From Cervus elaphus (Eukaryota > Chordata > Mammalia > Artiodactyla > Cervidae), in contig NC_057825.1 of assembly GCF_910594005.1 (NCBI RefSeq), forward strand, positions 50,499,037-50,563,036: a stretch of 64,000 nucleotides of DNA. The letters are read 5' to 3'. Both the position numbers and the translations under genes were made by a program. Numbering within the stretch: the stretch's first letter is position 1; each line of letters begins with the position of its first letter. Below are positions 47,611-57,977 of the stretch, piece after piece. The notes beneath the pieces are model-generated. The model was given only the letters and a program-made list of their open reading frames with translations, ran no database searches and was not told where the DNA came from.

Positions 47611-48261
47611 TTGCATGAAATTTTCTCTTGGTATCTCTAATTTTCTTGAAGAGATCTCTAGTTTTTCCCATTCTATTGTTTTCCTCTGTTTATTTGCTTT
47701 GATCACTTAGGAAGACTTTCTTATCTCTCCTTGCTTCTCTTTGGAATTCTGAATTCAGATGGTTATGTCTTTCCTTTTCTCCTTTGCCTTTCTCTTACCT
47801 TTTTTTCTCAGTTGTTTGTAAGGCTGCCTCAGAGAACCATTTTGCCTTTTGGCATTTCTTTTTCTTGGGGGTGGCTTTGATCACTCCCTTCTGTGCAATA
47901 TTACAAACCTCCATCCAAAGTTCTCCAGGCTATCAGATCTAATCCCTTGAATCTATTTGTCACTTCCACTGTTTTATTGTAAGGGATTTGATTTAGGTCA
48001 TACCTTAATGGTCTAATGGTTTTCCCTATTTTCTTCAATTTAAGTCCTGATTTGGCAATAAGGAGTTCACGATCTGAGCTACAGTCAGCTCCTGGTCTTG
48101 TTTTTGCTGACTGTATATAGCTTCTCAATCTTCAGCTGCAAAGAATATAATCAATCTGATTTCGTATTGACCATCTGATGATGTCCATGTGTAGAGTCTT
48201 CTGTTCTGTTGTTGGAAGAGAGTGTTTGCCATGACCAGTGCATTTTATTGATAAAACTCTG

Positions 48262-48510
48262 TTAGGTTTGCCCTGCTTCATTTTGTACTCTGAGGACAAA
48301 CTTGCCTGCTACTCCAGGTATTTCTTGACTTCCTACTTTTGCATTCCAGTCGCCTGTGATGAAAAGGGTATGTTTTTTTGGTTTCAGTTCCAGAAGGTCA
48401 TGTCGGTCATCGTAGAACCATTTAACTTCAGCTTCTTTGGCATTACTGGTCGGGGCATAGACTTCAATTACTATGATATTGAATGGTTTGCCTTGGAAAT
48501 GAACAGAGGT
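48262..48510 (-). pseudogene. BovB APE-type endonuclease remnant
   Basis: Open frame with VIEVYAPTSNAKEAEVKWFY, then KKHTLFITGDWNAKVGSQE and VQNEAG. This is the only copy in the window that reaches the apurinic-type endonuclease domain of BovB ORF2; the GDWNAKVG segment corresponds to a conserved endonuclease motif. Only about 80 residues of the domain remain and the catalytic N-terminal part is missing. Confidence 0.9.
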
Positions 48511-48796
48511 CATTAGTAAGGTCAAGATTAAAATTAAATAACAGCTACCTTCATTGAGCCAATACAATGTGGCAGATTCATCTGAGGTATTTACATATAT
48601 ATGATACATATGTTTACTTCATATTTAAAGAATATGCATATACATAATGTATATATGTGTACAAATTGAGATAATTTATGAATATATATTTTATAAGATA
48701 ATAAAATGGGAATAATGCATGACTACCTCACAAAGTATGAAAAAACAAATTAGTATATGCACATGTGGACAAATACAAATATACATAAATACATTT

Positions 48797-51205
48797 TTTC
48801 AGCTCAGTCGCTCAGTCATATTCGACTTTGTGACCCCATGAACCACAGCACGCCTGGACTCCCTGTCCATCACCAACTCCTGGAGTCCACCCAAACCCAC
48901 ATCCATTGAGTCAGTGATGCCATCCAACCACCTCATTCTCTGTCATCCCCTTCTCCTCCGGCACTCAATCTTTCCAGGATTAGGGTCTTTTCAAATGAGT
49001 CAGCTCTTCATATCAAGTTGCCAAAGTATCGGAGTTTCAGCTTCAACATCAGTCCTTCCAATGAACACCCAGGACTGATCTCCTTTAGGATGGACTGGCT
49101 GGATCTCCCTGCAGTCCAAGGGGCTCTCAAGAGTCTTCTCCAACACCACAGTTCAAAAGCATCAATTCTTCAGCACTCAGCTTTCTTTATAGTCCAAATC
49201 TCACATCCATACATGACTACTGGAAAAACCATAGCCTTGACTAGCCGGACTTTGTTGACAAAGTAATGTCTCTGCTTTTAATATGCTGTCTAGGTTGATC
49301 ATAACTTTCCATCCAAGGAGTAAGCGTCTTTTAATTTCATGGCTGCAATCACCATCTGCAGTGATTTGGGAGCCCCCCAAAATAAAGTCTGCCACTATTT
49401 CCACTGTTTCCCCATTTATTTGCCATGAAGTGATGGGACCTGATGCCATGATCTTAGTTTTCTGAATGTTGAGCTTTAAGCCAACTTTTTCACTCTCCTC
49501 TTTCACTTTCGTCAACAGGTTCTTTAGTTCTTCTTCACTTTCTGCCATAAGGGTGGTGTCATCTGCATAGCTGAAGTTATTGATTTTTCTCCTGGCAATC
49601 TTGATTCCAGCTTGTGCTTCTTCCAGCCCAGCGTTTGTCATGATGTACTCTGCATATAAGTTAAATAAGCAGGCTGACAATATCCAGCCTTGCCGTACTC
49701 CTTTTCCTATTTGGAACCAGTCTGTTGTTCCATGTCCAGTTCTAACTGTTGCTTCCTGACCTGCATACAGGTTTCTCAAGAGGCAGGTCAGGTGGTCTGG
49801 TATTCCCATCTCTTTCAGAATTTTCCACAGTTTATTGTGATCCACTCAGTCAAAGGTTTTGGCATAGTCAATAAAGCAGAAATAGATGTTTTTCTGGAAC
49901 TCTCTCATTTTTTTGATGATCCAGCAGATGTTAGCAATTTGACCTCTGGTTCCTCTGCCTTTTCTAAAACCAGCTTGAACATCTGGAAGCTCACAGTTCA
50001 TGTATTGCTGAAGCCTGGCTTGGAGAATTTTGAGCATTACTTTACTAGAGTGTGAGATGAGTGCAATTGTGCAGTAGTTTGAGCATTCTTTGGGATTGCC
50101 TTTCTTTGGGATTGGAATGAAAGCTGACCTTTTCCAGTCCTGTGGCCACTGCTGAGTTTTCCAAATTTTCTGGCATATTGAGTGCAGCACTTTCACAGCA
50201 TCATCTTTCAGAATTTGAAATAGCTCAACTGGAATTCCATCACCTCCACTAGCTTTGCTCGTAGTGATACTTCCTAAGGCCTACTTGACTTCACATTCCA
50301 GGATGTCTGGCTCTAGGTGAGTGATCACATCATCGTGATTATCTGGGTCGTGAAGATTTTTTTGTACAGTTCTTCTGTGTATTCTTGCCACCTCTTAACA
50401 TCTTCTGCTTCTGTTAGGTCCCTGCCACTTTTGCCCTTTATTGAGCCCATCTTTGCATGAAATGTTCCCTTGGTATCTCTAATTTTCTTGAAGAGATCTC
50501 TCATCTTTCCCATTCTATTGTTTTCCTCTATTTCTTTGCATTGATCGCTGAGGAAGGCTTTCTTATCTCTCCTTGCTATTCTTTGGAACTCTGCATTAAA
50601 ATTGGTATATCTTTCCTTTTCTCCCTTGCTTTTCTCTTCCCTTCTTTTCACAGCTATTTGTAAGGCCTCCTCAGACAGCCATTTTGCTTTATCGCCTTTC
50701 TTTTTCTTGGGAATGGTCTTAATTCCTGTCTCCTGTACAATGTCATGAACCTCCGTGCATAGTTCATCAGGCTCTCTGTCTATCAGATCTAGTCCCTTAA
50801 GTCTGTTTCTCACTTCCACTGTGTAGTCATGAAGGATTTGATTTAGGTCATACCTGAGTGATTTTTTCCACTTTCTTCAATTTCAGTCTGAATTTGGCAA
50901 TAAGGAGTTCATGATCTGCCCCACAGTCAGCTCCTGGTCTTGTTTTTGCTGACAGTATAGAGCTTCTCCATCTTTGGCTGCAAAGAATATAATCAATGTG
51001 ATTTCGGTGTTGACCATCTGGTGGTGTCCCTGTGTAGAGTCTTGTCTTGTGTTGTTGGGAGAGGATGTTTGCTATGACCAGTGCAATCTCTTGGCAAAAC
51101 TCTATTAGACTTTGCCTTGCTTCATTCTGTACTCCAAGGCCAAATTTACCTGTTACTCCAGGTGTTTCTTGACTTCCTACTTTTGCATTCCAGTTCCCTA
51201 TAATG
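48797..51205 (-). mobile_element. BovB LINE, longest contiguous copy (2.4 kb)
   Basis: From TCAGCTCAGTCGCTCAGTC near 48800 through 3' UTR, full RT and linker to the edge of the endonuclease (TTGCATTCCAGTTCCCTATAATG). Flanks are AT-rich and I could not fix a target duplication. Confidence 0.96.
49201..50819 (-). pseudogene. Nearly intact BovB reverse transcriptase
   Basis: Three open pieces. 50325-50819 is the region between endonuclease and RT (EFQRIARRDKKAFLSDQC). 49846-50196 holds IPIPKKGNPKECSNY and QAGFRKGRGTRGQI. 49201-49845 holds the palm with NLYAGQEATVRTGHGTTDW, YADD and SGPITSWQINGET. The last two lie in one frame, divided only by a TGA at 49846-49848 in the ...AKTFD / VDHNK... site where a Cys codon is usual. 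A one-base loss in the T-run at about 49275-49278 shifts the frame after DSILK. The polymerase core is therefore almost complete, but not functional. Confidence 0.94.
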
Positions 51206-51235
51206 AATATTCACATTAATATAAATATGTACATT

Positions 51236-51237
<2 letters not shown>

Positions 51238-51278
<41 letters not shown>
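51238..51278. repeat. (TG)20 microsatellite
   Basis: Uninterrupted dinucleotide run between BovB and a Bov-tA fragment. Confidence 0.98.
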
Positions 51279-51279
<1 letters not shown>

Positions 51280-51434
51280 AGGAGACACTGGTTTGATCCT
51301 TGGGTTGGGAAGATTCCCTGGAGGAGGGCATGGCAACTCACTCTATTTTTCTTGCCTGGAGAATTCCATGGACTGAAAAGCCTGGTGGTTTTCATTCCAA
51401 AGGTTCACAAACAGTGACATGATTGAAATGACTT
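51279..51434 (+). mobile_element. Bov-tA SINE, 5'-truncated
   Basis: Starts within the head (CAGGAGACACTGGTTTGATCC) directly after the TG run and ends in a degenerate ACAGTGACATGATTGAAATGAC. Confidence 0.9.
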
Positions 51435-51446
51435 TGCAGCCATGTA

Positions 51447-51565
51447 TTAATTTAGTTTTCACAACCCTTTTGTGAAATAGGTACTAATAGTATACCCATT
51501 TTATAGGTGAACAAACTGGGTGCAGAGAGCTCACTAACTTGCTCCTGGTTTTAATGAGATATATA
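51447..51565 (-). mobile_element. MIR SINE fragment
   Basis: TTAGTTTTCACAACCCTTTTG, ATAGGTACTAATAGTATACCC, ATTTTATAGGTGAACAAACTG: the antisense MIR order. Confidence 0.82.
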
Positions 51566-51571
51566 GTTAAT

Positions 51572-51745
51572 AGCTTATCTCATTTGGTTACCACAGCAGG
51601 CTTTTGAGAAGGTTATTTAAGCCCTTTTTGTAGATGAGGAACTGCAGTGAGTATTATTCAGTAAAGCACTCATTTTTCACCAATCGGCATGAAACCAGGA
51701 CATAAATTCTGCTTGTTCTGCCTACAAAACCAGTGTATTCCACCG
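51572..51745 (-). mobile_element. MIR SINE fragment (second)
   Basis: TTTGGTTACCACAGCAGGC, then TTTTTGTAGATGAGGAACTG, then ATGAAACCAGGACATAAATTCTG. A separate MIR in the same orientation. Confidence 0.7.
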
Positions 51746-53239
51746 GGTCTCAACAGATCAAAATAAAAAATAAAATAAAATGTTCTTTGTAAATGCATCA
51801 GCCATTTCTAATATTTGAATTCTGTGGACTTGGGTAACATATATTCTGGGATAAAAATCAGGACAAATGGCCTGAAATAATTCAAATAAACCTGTAAGAA
51901 CCTGAGGACACTGCTGGCATATTCAGGAACTAGAGTAGCCACATTTGGCAAGAATTCCTTCACTGCACTGATTTTGTAGCTTGGTTCACTAGAAGGCCAA
52001 ATGTCACTTCTAATTAATAACTTAAAATAGATTTCACAGGCACCTCCTGCTGACAGACAGTTCCTCCCTTGTGAACTCCTACATTCCTGGGCTGGAAAAA
52101 TGAGGCTGATGTGTGTATACCCTTGAGAGGTAAATCATGTTGCAAGAAGAATTTCCTCATGTATTACAGGATGCTAAACAATGCTGATTGCAAAGTTAAA
52201 CACTGAAGATATACATCATTTCCACAATGGATATGTCCATATCCTTTGGTTTAATGCAATTAAGCAAAAAAAAAAAAAAAAAAAAAAAAATCCAGTCTGT
52301 TCATAACAAAAACTTGAAATTAGCTAAAAGTGTCCAAAAATTATGTTGACTTGAAATAATTAGATAACTAGGAGTAGAAAATATATCTGATACATGTAAC
52401 TAGATACTTGAATGATCTAGTTAACAATTTCAGTTTCTCATTTCTTTTTTCTAATGTATATATAATTCCACTGCACAAATTTTCTTACCATAATAAAACC
52501 CTATTTACCACTTTTCTTCTCTTAATAAGAATCATCAGACAAGGAATTTCAGGTTTTATTTGACACTTTAGTTTGCTTGCTCTCACTGCAAACAGAAGGG
52601 CATTAACTCCAAGGGATTTAGTAATAAGATTAAAATAAGGAAAACTAAATAAAAGGATCATTCAGACCAAAGCCCTGTCTGCAGGCAGCTCCACACATAA
52701 ACTACCTCAGGGAATAAGGATTTTGTTATATTTCATTATATTTAATGACCTCTAGAGAAGGAGATTTTTGTCACCTTTATAATAGCTTTGTATTGACATT
52801 GGCTAGAAGGATACACCGAAAGCTCCTTTTAGCTTCAGAATTTGAAGACATATCTATAATACCAGAGCTTAGGACACTTTCAGAGCTATCCTGAGAACTG
52901 GTATACAATCAGGAACAATTTAACTTTATCAGCAAAATTTCATTTCTTGAATTGGATATTGGAACATAGATATTCTTTTTATTATTTTTAAGAATTTTTG
53001 TATGCTTAAAATATTGCCATTAAAAAAAAGCCTTTCACCCCACCCACCGCTCCATCCCCTCCCCTCCCCAGGTGCTCATCTTTAGCTCCCTGTGCCTCTC
53101 TGGAATTTGCTCAAGGTCCAAACACTCTTATTCTCCACCAGGCACATCCTAGCACTTTTTCAGAGCTCAACACTAGCTTACAATCTTCAGAAAATTTTAA
53201 GATCTTCTTTTCTTGTCTAATCAACTATTGAGGTGAGCT
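51746..53239. other. Unassigned sequence
   Basis: Contains A25 at 52266-52290. No exon or repeat family otherwise recognised. Confidence 0.4.
52266..52290. repeat. (A)25 homopolymer
   Basis: Uninterrupted; no recognisable SINE or LINE body precedes it. Confidence 0.97.
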
Positions 53240-53308
53240 AACATACATACATCTCTTGGTAGAATACTTGGCACATAGAAGGACATTAAAAATGTTGGCT
53301 ACTGATTT
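53240..53308 (+). mobile_element. MIR/L2-type 3' end fragment
   Basis: ATACTTGGCACATAGAAGGACATTAAAAATG resembles the common MIR/L2 terminus. Confidence 0.45.
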
Positions 53309-53632
53309 CCTCCTTTCCTTTCTCTTCTTGTCTTACCACCCAGTCCACTACTATTTTTCCCAGATTTATTTAATATACCATTTCTACACTGATTATTATG
53401 TCATGGTGTATACATCTGTCTGCATGCCTCTTTGTTCTCCATCCTCTCCTACTCCTATTTGAGAATGGGGATGATACTTTTTACCTGTGTACAAATCTGG
53501 CACAGTACATGGAATAGTTAACCAAACTGAGAAAGGAAACCATGGTTAAGGACCAGTCCTGAAGCAAACTGAAGATGTTTTCATTTCGGGCAAAAGACTT
53601 GAAGGGGAAGAAAAGGGAAGAAAGGAGCAGTA

Positions 53633-53855
53633 GACATTTCTAACACTTATTAGCCATTTGCTTATGGGCTAGAAGTTAGCTAGATATTTCGCTATGTCAT
53701 TAACCACCCCACCAGTCTATTACTGTTATTCCCATCTTTCAGACAGGAAAATAAATGGAGGTTAGAAAGGTTAGTTACTTTGTAGAAAATTATACAACGA
53801 ATAGTAGAACTGAAATGTTAACCCAGTCAAGCCTTCTTCTCTACTCTAGTATTTC
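53633..53855 (-). mobile_element. MIR SINE, near full length
   Basis: TTTCTAACACTTATTAGCC, TATTCCCATCTTTCAGACAGG, GGTTAGAAAGGTTAGTTAC and ACTGAAATGTTAACCCAGTC follow the antisense MIR order. Confidence 0.8.
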
Positions 53856-54324
53856 TTGGTATATCAGGAGAATCGTTCATATATAGAATGTAGAGATGTC
53901 CCTTTTTATTTCCTACTCAAGACAACCTCTAACCCCTTTGGCAGTAGTAAGGGACAGCTGGGATAAGATGTCCCACCAGCCACCACAGTTCTCATCTATT
54001 GATCACATACCTACAAGAGAATGCATCTCATCATCTCTCTGTCCAGCAGTGAGTCCCAAAGCTGGAAGAGATGAGACTATGTGAGTCTGGTTAATTTTTT
54101 ATTACAGTATCCATAAGAAAAGGAAAAATGACATATATGCTCAGAACACACAAGTCTTCAATCATGCAGTCTCAAAAACATGCATTTAGAGTATAAAACA
54201 CCTTCCATTTCCTTCCTTCTCTTTATAGCATTTATATTCCTGGCTTGCATCATTTTGCTTTTTGAGTTTGGCCTATTATATGGCCATATTAATCTAGTTT
54301 ATCTAGTTCCTTTTCAGGCCTAAA
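53856..54324. other. Unassigned sequence
   Basis: No recognised feature. Confidence 0.4.
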
Positions 54325-54557
54325 GCAGGAGTTCACACATTATGGCATGCAAGCTAGGAATGGTTTTTGTATTTTTCAATGCTTGAAAAAATAAAAAAAA
54401 GAAAAGAATATTTCATAGCACATCAAAATAATACAGAATGGAACTTCAGTGTTCATGATTAATTTTATTGGAGAACAGCCCCACTCATTCATTACTATAT
54501 TGTATGTGGATGTTTTTCCTCCAGTGGCAGAGTTGGGTGGCTGTGACAGAGACCTTA
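54325..54557 (+). mobile_element. Old hAT-type DNA transposon fossil
   Basis: GGAATGGTTTTTGTATTTTTCAATG, TTCAGTGTTCATGATTAATTTTATTGG, CAGAGTTGGGTGGCTGTGAC match a widespread non-autonomous mammalian hAT-Charlie-like repeat. The terminal inverted repeat on the right is not present. Subfamily not assigned. Confidence 0.6.
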
Positions 54558-54965
54558 TGGTGGGCCAGAGACAAAGGACAAAGGACTTTATTACTCACAG
54601 CAAAAGCAGCAGCTAGAGATTAATGTGGGTTTGTACAGGTTTGGGGGTTTGGGCAGGTTTACTATACCCTCCGTGGGGGTCACACAAAGATCTTATCATG
54701 CACATGCTGTTACCTGTGTTATAGGAAAGCCTGGGAGATTCACCACTTTTATAGTACATGGAAGTAAGTCTGCTGTTTGCCCACGGGGAGACATTACCTC
54801 ATCCCTCAAGTTTGCTCACTGCAAACACAACCTGAGAAATGGCCCAGCTAAAGAGTTGCCAGGACCTTGCATTCCTGTTATGCCCTACAAAAATATATGG
54901 GGATGCTCAGGGCCTGGGGCAGATACTCTCTCCCATCAAGGAACTGTTAAGTATCTGGGCATTTC
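54558..54965 (-). mobile_element. Solo LTR of an endogenous retrovirus
   Basis: On the minus strand TATAAAA (54747-54753) lies about 155 nt before AATAAA (54587-54592) and a TTTGTCCTTTGTCTCTGGCC end region, giving U3-R-U5 order. No gag, pol or env sequence lies next to it. The left boundary abuts the hAT fossil and the right edge is approximate. Confidence 0.7.
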
Positions 54966-55272
54966 AAATTTTCTTGTGCTCATCTTCAATACTCTTTTGA
55001 ATTGATGATGCTCATTAACCTATGTGTCATCAACATATTGTCATTGTGGTGGTTTATTTTTAGTCTTGTGATATTTTAGTGTTCTGTGTCAAATTAGCAG
55101 AGAATTTATATTTTTCTAATGTGTTCTTATGATTAAATCTTCTTCATTAATTAGATTCCTAAAAATCCAAGAACCTATTATTGTTCCTATTTGAAATATA
55201 ACACTTCTCAAAAAAATACTGCTTTGGTATGACCTGAAAAATCTTTTTGTTATAATTTAGATTTCTCTATGT
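54966..55272. other. Unassigned sequence
   Basis: AT-rich; the other half of the hAT element does not resume here. Confidence 0.4.
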
Positions 55273-55350
55273 TTCTAATGCAGGGGATACAGATTCCATC
55301 TCTGGTCTGGGAACTAAGATTCCACAAGCCACATGACGTGGCCATAAAAG
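55273..55350 (+). mobile_element. tRNA-Glu-type SINE fragment
   Basis: CTAATGCAGGGGATACAGATTCC, then CTGGTCTGGGAACTAAGATTCC and ACAAGCCACATGACGTGGCC. Both ends truncated. Confidence 0.72.
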
Positions 55351-56189
55351 AGGTATAATTTGTATCTCAATTTTGTTGCAGTTCAAATCTCTATTGATTT
55401 TATTGATTGTCTTTACAGCTTCTGTTTCATTTTCCATTATGTTTTGCCCAATTTTTTTTTCTCAGTTAAAAAAATAGATATAAAGATGACAAGAGAAAGA
55501 ATCCATCTTGGTTTGGTTTCTCTCAAAAGTAGACTTGAAATAAAGATTTCAGTGTAAGTAGTTTAATTAGGGAGATGATTCTTGGAAGCATCAATAAGAA
55601 GCTCAAAGTGAATCAGAGAATCATAGAGACACTGATAGGGTACATTATCAAGGAAATAATCACTGTGGGTTACTAAATCTATTTGGGAACTTGGAAGAAA
55701 GTGTAAATGGTGCTTCAGATGTACCCAAACAGAATGATGAGGGGTGATATTCAACATCTTCAGTCATTTTTACATATGTTTTGGGTAAAGGGGTAGGTGT
55801 TTCTGTTCTCTGGCTATTAATGAGAGATTCCAGGGGAAAAAAAAAAAAAAGTAAAAATAATGATAGTTGGATGTCAGCCTCAGGCAACGTGGGGGGGGGG
55901 GGGCAGTATGGGTATGGCCCCACAGTGTCTGTTAATCTTAAAAATATTTCTAATTTTTTTTGCTGATTAAAAAAAGTGTTTCATAATGCTTTTCTAAATT
56001 GCAGTAATACTCCCAGTTCAGTTTTCCCTTAGTGATATCCTAGAGATAACCATTCCAGTCCCATGTCACCCCACAAGACTGAGAGCAGCATGAGGCCAGA
56101 ACCAGAGTGGAGGCGACAAATGACCTCAGCCAAATGTAGTTAAAATACCAGACAAATTTTACCAAAAATTATTATCATGTAGATAGATG
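55351..56189. other. Unassigned sequence with A and G runs
   Basis: An A14 run near 55838-55851 and G13 at 55891-55903. 55500-55760 may be an old repeat but I cannot name it. Confidence 0.4.
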
Positions 56190-56411
56190 GCATGTTGTTG
56201 TTTAGTTGCTAAGTTGTGTCCGACTCTTTGTGACCCCAGGGACTGTAGCCTGCCAGGCTCATCTGTCCATGGGATTTTCCAGGCAAGAATACTGGAGAAG
56301 GGCTACATTTCCTTCTCCAGGGCATTTCCCAACCCAGGGATCTAACTCACATCTCTTGCCTCCTGGATTGGCAGGCAGATTCTTTACCACTGAGCCACCT
56401 AGAAAGCCCTG
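56190..56411 (-). mobile_element. Bov-tA SINE with short TSD
   Basis: GTTGTTGTTTAGTTGCTAAG to CACTGAGCCACCTAGAAAGCC. GATAGATG repeats at 56182-56189 and 56412-56419. Confidence 0.94.
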
Positions 56412-56551
56412 GATAGATGACCAAGAGTTCTTAAGTACATCTGTGAAGTACTGATAATTCTTAAAAAACTCCTATATAAAGACTCTGAAGCATTTTTCAC
56501 CTAAACTGAGTTAAATCAAGTTGCCTCACCTTCTGAGATTACCTTTGCTTT

Positions 56552-57017
56552 TGAGACAGGATGTGACCTAGGACTGGAGACTCTTTGCTGCAAGTGCTAC
56601 AACATTTGCACTTGGACAAATATCTCCTCCAGCAACAAAATACAAAGAAACTATAAAGAACTAAGAACTGCATACATGCACAGTTGGGGTAAATTATGGA
56701 CAACAAGATAGAGAAAGCCCCAAAGGATCAACTGCTACTTCTGAAGAGCAGGGAGCAAAATGCATTCCCTCACACCCAACACCACCAAAGAAGTGGGTAG
56801 ACCAAGTAAACCACCCCTCCAGCTGACCAGTACCTTCACCCCATATAAGGAACCAGCTCAACTCCCCCTGAGCAAGCGAGTAAGCAAAGGAAACTGCTGC
56901 TTGTCCTCACTTCCCCCTGTTGTAGAATGGGCCTCAATAAAGCCTTGCATGAATTTCTTATCTAGCCTCTGATAAGTTTCTATTGATTAAGGAAGCCAAG
57001 GACCTTGGTTAGTAACA
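56552..57017 (+). mobile_element. Solo LTR of an endogenous retrovirus
   Basis: Begins TGAGACAGGATGTGACC and ends near GGTTAGTAACA. A TATA-like CCATATAAGG lies at 56841-56850 and AATAAA at 56936-56941, giving promoter and poly(A) spacing of an LTR. No internal retroviral genes follow. A duplication at the borders could not be fixed. Confidence 0.72.
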
Positions 57018-57891
57018 CTTTAACTCCATGTTGTGATTGCAGGATGTTTAGTTTACTTTCTGGGAAGCCTCCAGTCCAAGAGAGTACCTATGCTCTTACG
57101 TGACCTTGTGATGCTCTAGCCTGAATTGAATTACCTCGTATTGACTTCTGGCTTCTCTGTGATGTGAAGTATGTACCCAAATATCTGCCACTAAGGTGGC
57201 ACTACTAACACAAACTTTTAGCAACTTATAGATTTCACTGAAACCTTGACAGCAACATGTGGATTTATAATGGAAAATAAAATGAAAAAACAATATTAAC
57301 TTAAAACTCAGTACCAGATAGAATTGTTCCTAGAGTTCATTAGACAGAAATCTACTCTCAGAGGAGCTTCCTATGGATTAGTTTTTCTAGTTCTAAGGGC
57401 CTTCTACCATATTATTTATCCAATTCTCTTAAGTCTCTGTTTTCAAATACTTTTCCTACTTGTATATAGATCTAAAGTAAGAAAAAAAGAAAAGAAAAAA
57501 AAAATACTTAAACTGTTTCCTTGCCCTACTGGAGAAAGATAGTTAACAAGATACCCTCTTTTCTTTAAAGGCAGCCTTTTAACATTAAACATGGCATTAA
57601 TGAAGCCATCTTTCTCTCAAAAGTTCTCTTCTAATTCAGGCTCTAGACTTTACTTCTGGGTAACCAAATGATTTTCATCCTCAAATAAGAGTATTACCTA
57701 TTCCCTGAACTGAATTCTTTCTCTTGTTAACAGAACTAGACACAAATTGCTGTAAAATTCATAAAAAGTCACTTTTTCTATTTTGGATTCATCAAAAGTT
57801 TTGACATCTTGGAGCAGATAGCCTCAGATCTCTCTGACTCATTGTGTTTATTAAGTAGACATGCACAGCCTGATGAAGAAAGTAAGAACAT
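57018..57891. other. Unassigned sequence
   Basis: An A/GA-rich patch at about 57479-57505; nothing else recognised. Confidence 0.4.
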
Positions 57892-57902
57892 CACTTTTCA
57901 TT

Positions 57903-57966
57903 CAGTTCAGTTCAGTTCAGTTTAGTTCATTTCAGTCGCTCAGTAGGGTCCAACTCTTTGTGACCC
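57903..57966 (-). mobile_element. 64-bp BovB micro-insertion with perfect TSD
   Basis: Only (TTCAG)n, then TTTCAGTCGCTCAGTAGGG and CCAACTCTTTGTGACCC, the extreme BovB 3' end. Exact 11-bp duplication CACTTTTCATT at 57892-57902 and 57967-57977. Confidence 0.95.
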
Positions 57967-57977
57967 CACTTTTCATT

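Larger units (their letters stand above)
45301..48515 (-). mobile_element. BovB LINE (outer copy, split by another BovB)
   Basis: Tail (TTCAG)n at 45303. About 370 bp of the ORF2 3' part are missing at 45562, where CAGCTTCAGCATAAG joins TTTTGCAGTGATTTTG, itself tandemly duplicated. RT sequence runs to 46646, breaks for a plus-strand BovB, and resumes at 47621 upstream into the linker and endonuclease. It ends near 48515 (GAACAGAGGTCATT). Confidence 0.95.

Noticed and set aside
54625..55005. 126-codon plus-strand frame
   Set aside because: It runs antisense through the solo LTR and shows no retroviral or cellular protein similarity that I recognise.
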